Source of the DNA: Pelomonas sp036404855
Lineage (GTDB): Bacteria; Pseudomonadota; Gammaproteobacteria; Burkholderiales; Burkholderiaceae_C
DNA: 16,740 bases
Reading direction: 5' to 3'
NCBI RefSeq assembly: GCF_036404855.1
Contig: NZ_DASWYS010000232.1
Coordinates: 1 to 16,740, forward strand
Below, piece after piece: positions 14,687 through 16,740 of the stretch (position 1 is the stretch's first letter; every line of letters starts with the position of its first letter). The notes under the pieces were generated by a model. It saw only the letters and a list, made by a program, of their open reading frames with translations, ran no database searches and had not been told where the DNA came from. The position numbers were made by a program, and so were the translations under genes.

Positions 14687-15499
14687 GCCGCGCTCATCGG
14701 GCTCGTCGGTGCTCGTGGAGATGACGCTGACGGGCTTGCCCTTGGCCTTGCGCCAGGCATAGATGGCGTAGCCAGACAGGCCGTAAACGCAGAAGGCACC
14801 GAAGAGAACGCGCGATGGATCGAGTGCAGCGAGGCCGATGCCGAGCATGATCACGACCAGCACGACGAAGGGCACGGAGCGCCTTCTGTCGAAGACTTTG
14901 AAGCTGTAGAACGGAGCATTCGTGACCATCGAAAGGCCGGCAAACAGTGTCACGCCGTAGGCCGTCCAGGCCACCCAGCTACCCGCCTGCACGCCGGTGT
15001 AGGTGGACCGATCCACCACGGCCCAGATGAAACCGATGACCAGCGCCGCCGCCGCCGGACTGGGCAGACCCTGGAAGAAACGCTTGTCGACGACGCCGAT
15101 GTTGACGTTGAAGCGCGCGAGCCGCAGCGCGGCGCCGGCGATGTAGACAAAGGCCGGGATCCAGCCCGGCTTGCCCATGTCCTTCAACGCCCACATGTAG
15201 ACGATAAGGGCCGGCGCGGCGCCGAAGGCGACCATGTCGGACAGGCTGTCCATCTGCTCGCCGAAGGCGGATTGCGTGTTGGTCATACGCGCGACGCGGC
15301 CGTCCAGGCTGTCCAGGATGGCGGCGGCAAAGATGGCCACGCAGGCCACCTCGAAGCGACCGTTCATGGCCATGACGATGGCGTAGAAGGCGCTGAAGAG
15401 CGCGCCCAGCGTGATGGCGTTGGGCAGCGCGTAGATGCCTTTGCGGCGGGGGCGGACGGCGACGCTGGGCTCGTCGTCCTCGGAGGGGTCAGGGGTCAT
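14675..15499 (-). CDS. pssA: CDP-diacylglycerol-serine O-phosphatidyltransferase
   Basis: A 274-residue integral membrane enzyme that makes phosphatidylserine from CDP-diacylglycerol and serine, the precursor of phosphatidylethanolamine. The CDP-alcohol phosphatidyltransferase signature is complete: Asp63, Asp66-Gly67, Ala70-Arg71, Gly80, Asp84 and Asp88, in DSLDGRVAR...FGEQMDSLSD. About eight hydrophobic helices follow from residue 27, starting with LPNAITLGALFSAFYAIVMAM. The first 20 residues are acidic then basic, as in cytoplasmic N-termini of this family. ATG 15499 is chosen because the conserved RRKGIYALPN block begins 17 residues in; no good ribosome site is visible. Linkage to ilvC and leuA is usual in Burkholderiales. 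Confidence 0.94.
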   Translation of the reverse strand: MTPDPSEDDEPSVAVRPRRKGIYALPNAITLGALFSAFYAIVMAMNGRFEVACVAIFAAAILDSLDGRVARMTNTQSAFGEQMDSLSDMVAFGAAPALIVYMWALKDMGKPGWIPAFVYIAGAALRLARFNVNIGVVDKRFFQGLPSPAAAALVIGFIWAVVDRSTYTGVQAGSWVAWTAYGVTLFAGLSMVTNAPFYSFKVFDRRRSVPFVVLVVIMLGIGLAALDPSRVLFGAFCVYGLSGYAIYAWRKAKGKPVSVISTSTDEPDERGLHQ

Positions 15500-15571
15500 A
15501 GCCAGCAGGATAGCTGACACATCCCGGCAGCAGGTGCTCCTAGCATCACCGTGAACCTCAGGAGACACCTC

Positions 15572-15907
15572 GTGAAGCTCGTCGAAGTCCGCACCTACCG
15601 CCTCAAGCCCGGCTGCGCCGAACGTTTCACGGCGGCAGTGGGCACGGCCCTGCCCCTGGTGCGTGCCAGCGGCATGGATGTTGTCGCCTTCGGCCGATCG
15701 GACCATGAGCATGAGAGTTTCTACCTGATCCGCGCCTTCGACAGCCGCGAGCAGTTGGTCACCCAGCAAGACGCGTTCTACGGCTCGGCGACCTGGCGCG
15801 AGGGGCCGCGGCAGGCACTCGTCGACTGCCTGGACACCTATCTGAATACGCTGCTGTGGCTGCCCGCCGAGGCGGTCGAACACCTGCGCGCCAACCACCA
15901 AGCCTGA
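15572..15907 (+). CDS. NIPSNAP-family protein
   Basis: A 111-residue cytoplasmic protein beginning MKLVEVRTYRLKPGCAERF, typical of the NIPSNAP family, a ferredoxin-like alpha-beta fold of the dimeric alpha/beta-barrel superfamily. Further family-like features are FGRSDHEHESFYLIRAFDS and the closing WL region. The biochemical role of bacterial members is not settled. I place the start at GTG 15572, since AGGAGA lies 7 nt upstream; another GTG at 15551 would precede that ribosome site. It diverges from pssA across 72 bp and is followed after 10 bp by the DUF1579-like gene, so the two form an operon. Confidence 0.85.
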   Translation: MKLVEVRTYRLKPGCAERFTAAVGTALPLVRASGMDVVAFGRSDHEHESFYLIRAFDSREQLVTQQDAFYGSATWREGPRQALVDCLDTYLNTLLWLPAEAVEHLRANHQA

Positions 15908-15917
15908 GGGATACGCC

Positions 15918-16409
15918 ATGCCACAGAACCCGGACACGGCCGCACCGGCGGACTTCGACTTCATCATCGGCGACTGGCGCGTACTGCACGAGAGGCTCGA
16001 CGCGCGCCTCGCGAGCAGCACGACCTGGACTCGCTTTGAGGGCCTCACCTCGACCCGCAAGATCCTCGGCGGCTGGGGCAATCTGGAGGACAACCTGCTG
16101 CATCTGCCCAGCGGCCCGTACCGCGCCGTTGCGATGCGCTCCTTCGACGCCGCCACCGGCACCTGGGCCATCTGGTGGCTGGATGGCCGTGCACCGCATG
16201 CGCTGGATGCGCCGGTGAAGGGCAGCTTCCAGAACGGCGTCGGCCTGTTCTATTCGGACGACCACTTCGAGGGCCGCCCCATCCGCGTCCGCTTCACCTG
16301 GCGTATCGGCCCGGACGGCGACCCGCGCTGGGAGCAGGCCTTCTCCGCCGACGGCGGCGGCAGTTGGGAAACGAACTGGCGCATGCAGTTCATCCGCGTT
16401 GACGCCTGA
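15918..16409 (+). CDS. DUF1579-like conserved protein
   Basis: A 163-residue soluble protein without signal peptide or membrane helices. The N-terminal FDFIIGDWRVLHERL, the central GWGNLEDNLLHLPSGPYRAV and the C-terminal RWEQAFSADGGGSWETNW fit DUF1579-type proteins, probably a small beta-barrel; its function is unknown. Tryptophan is frequent (ten or so), as in this family. The start ATG 15918 has GAGGGA 6 nt upstream. Co-transcription with the NIPSNAP gene is likely from the 10-bp gap. Confidence 0.75.
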   Translation: MPQNPDTAAPADFDFIIGDWRVLHERLDARLASSTTWTRFEGLTSTRKILGGWGNLEDNLLHLPSGPYRAVAMRSFDAATGTWAIWWLDGRAPHALDAPVKGSFQNGVGLFYSDDHFEGRPIRVRFTWRIGPDGDPRWEQAFSADGGGSWETNWRMQFIRVDA

Positions 16410-16499
16410 ACCATCGGTATTGGGGGCAGCCATTTTGGCTGAGCCCCTCTCACCCGGGACTGGCACCCGCAAGCGTGCGCTCATGTTGAGCGCGCAAGT

Positions 16500-16529
16500 A
16501 AAAAGGCCGGCACCTCGCGGCACCGGCCT
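16500..16529 (-). terminator. Intrinsic terminator of ilvC
   Basis: On the minus strand AGGCCGGTGCC and GGTGCCGGCCT form an 11-bp stem, two of whose pairs are G-U in RNA, closed by a GCGA tetraloop of the stable GNRA type and followed by TTTT. It lies about 20 bp after the ilvC stop. On the plus strand the same positions would be A-C mismatches, so it works mainly for ilvC. Confidence 0.88.
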
Positions 16530-16550
16530 CGGAAAGACGGCTCGCGCCTG

Positions 16551-16740
16551 TCAGTTCTTGGCCTTGTCGACCAGCTTGTTGGCCTTGATCCAGGGCATCA
16601 TCTCGCGCAGCTTCTCGCCGACTTGCTCGATGGGATGCTCGGCCGTCAGGCGGCGGCGGCTGATCAGCGTCGGCGCGCCGGCCTTGTTCTCGAGGATGAA
16701 GCTCTTGGCGTACTCGCCGGTCTGGATGTCCTTCAGGCAC
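16551..16740 (-). CDS. ilvC: Ketol-acid reductoisomerase, C-terminal end (partial)
   Basis: The last 62 codons of IlvC are visible, with the 5' part beyond the window. The read-out CLKDIQTGEYAKSF, then ILENKAGAPTLISRRR and the closing MMPWIKANKLVDKAKN, is the well-conserved C-terminus of short-form (class I) ketol-acid reductoisomerases. The enzyme uses NADPH and Mg to turn acetolactate and acetohydroxybutyrate into the dihydroxy acids of valine/leucine and isoleucine synthesis. It ends in TGA at 16551-16553 and has its own terminator, so it is not co-transcribed with pssA. Confidence 0.95.
   Translation of the reverse strand, partial: CLKDIQTGEYAKSFILENKAGAPTLISRRRLTAEHPIEQVGEKLREMMPWIKANKLVDKAKN

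Noticed and set aside
15500..16171. N-terminal extension of pssA in an open frame across the NIPSNAP gene
   Set aside because: It would be antisense to two supported genes, and the conserved PssA sequence begins just after 15499.
16422..16447. Hairpin CAGCCA TTT TGGCTG with flanking GGGG/CCCC after the DUF1579-like gene
   Set aside because: It could end that transcript, but the outer arms need a two-base bulge and no T-run follows, so I do not call it a terminator.
1..16740. CRISPR arrays, insertion sequences, prophage or toxin-antitoxin genes
   Set aside because: I found no regularly spaced repeats, transposase or integrase motifs or small toxin pairs on either strand.

Overview
The window reads as a chromosomal segment of a high-GC betaproteobacterium. 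Order Burkholderiales, perhaps the Rubrivivax/Leptothrix/Ideonella/Roseateles group, is my inference from gene families, gene order and codon bias; no rRNA or species marker is present. Almost everything is housekeeping or core-accessory. I see no phage, insertion sequence, CRISPR array or defence genes.

Layout. (1) The left edge carries the 5' part of a tRNA-Leu(UAG) on the minus strand. (2) Positions 181-4618 hold a minus-strand RND efflux operon: a lipoprotein adaptor followed by the inner-membrane pump, with a promoter overlapped by a palindromic operator and a terminator folded over the pump stop codon. No outer-membrane channel or regulator gene is linked. (3) Positions 4676-7705 hold hpnC-hpnD-hpnE on the plus strand, the three-step route from farnesyl diphosphate to squalene, with overlapping junctions. 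No squalene-hopene cyclase is in the window. (4) A TIGR03790-family exported protein converges on hpnE with a 61-bp coding overlap and diverges from an IclR-family regulator across 34 bp. (5) A perfect bidirectional terminator separates iclR from a convergent pbpG-type D-Ala-D-Ala endopeptidase.

(6) Positions 10728-14686 form a leucine-synthesis block on the minus strand. Reading in transcription order: a promoter in the tail of pssA, a 19-residue leader peptide rich in rare CUA leucine codons, an intrinsic terminator (attenuator), a yeast/actinobacterial-type 2-isopropylmalate synthase, then a standard bacterial leuA overlapping it by ATGA. Beyond the leuA stop lies a decayed, frameshifted second copy of the leuA 3' end. 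(7) pssA (phosphatidylserine synthase) follows on the minus strand. (8) A plus-strand pair, a NIPSNAP-family protein and a DUF1579-like protein, sits between pssA and ilvC. (9) The 3' end of ilvC and its terminator close the right edge.

Together, ilvC and the two leuA genes belong to branched-chain amino acid synthesis, with pssA embedded as is common in this order. The most noteworthy points are the leucine attenuator with an apparently leaderless leader peptide, the leuA relict about 500 bp downstream of the live gene, the coupled pair of dissimilar isopropylmalate synthases, a 28-codon relay ORF between hpnD and hpnE, and the RND operator whose regulator is missing. None of these amounts to a wholly new system.
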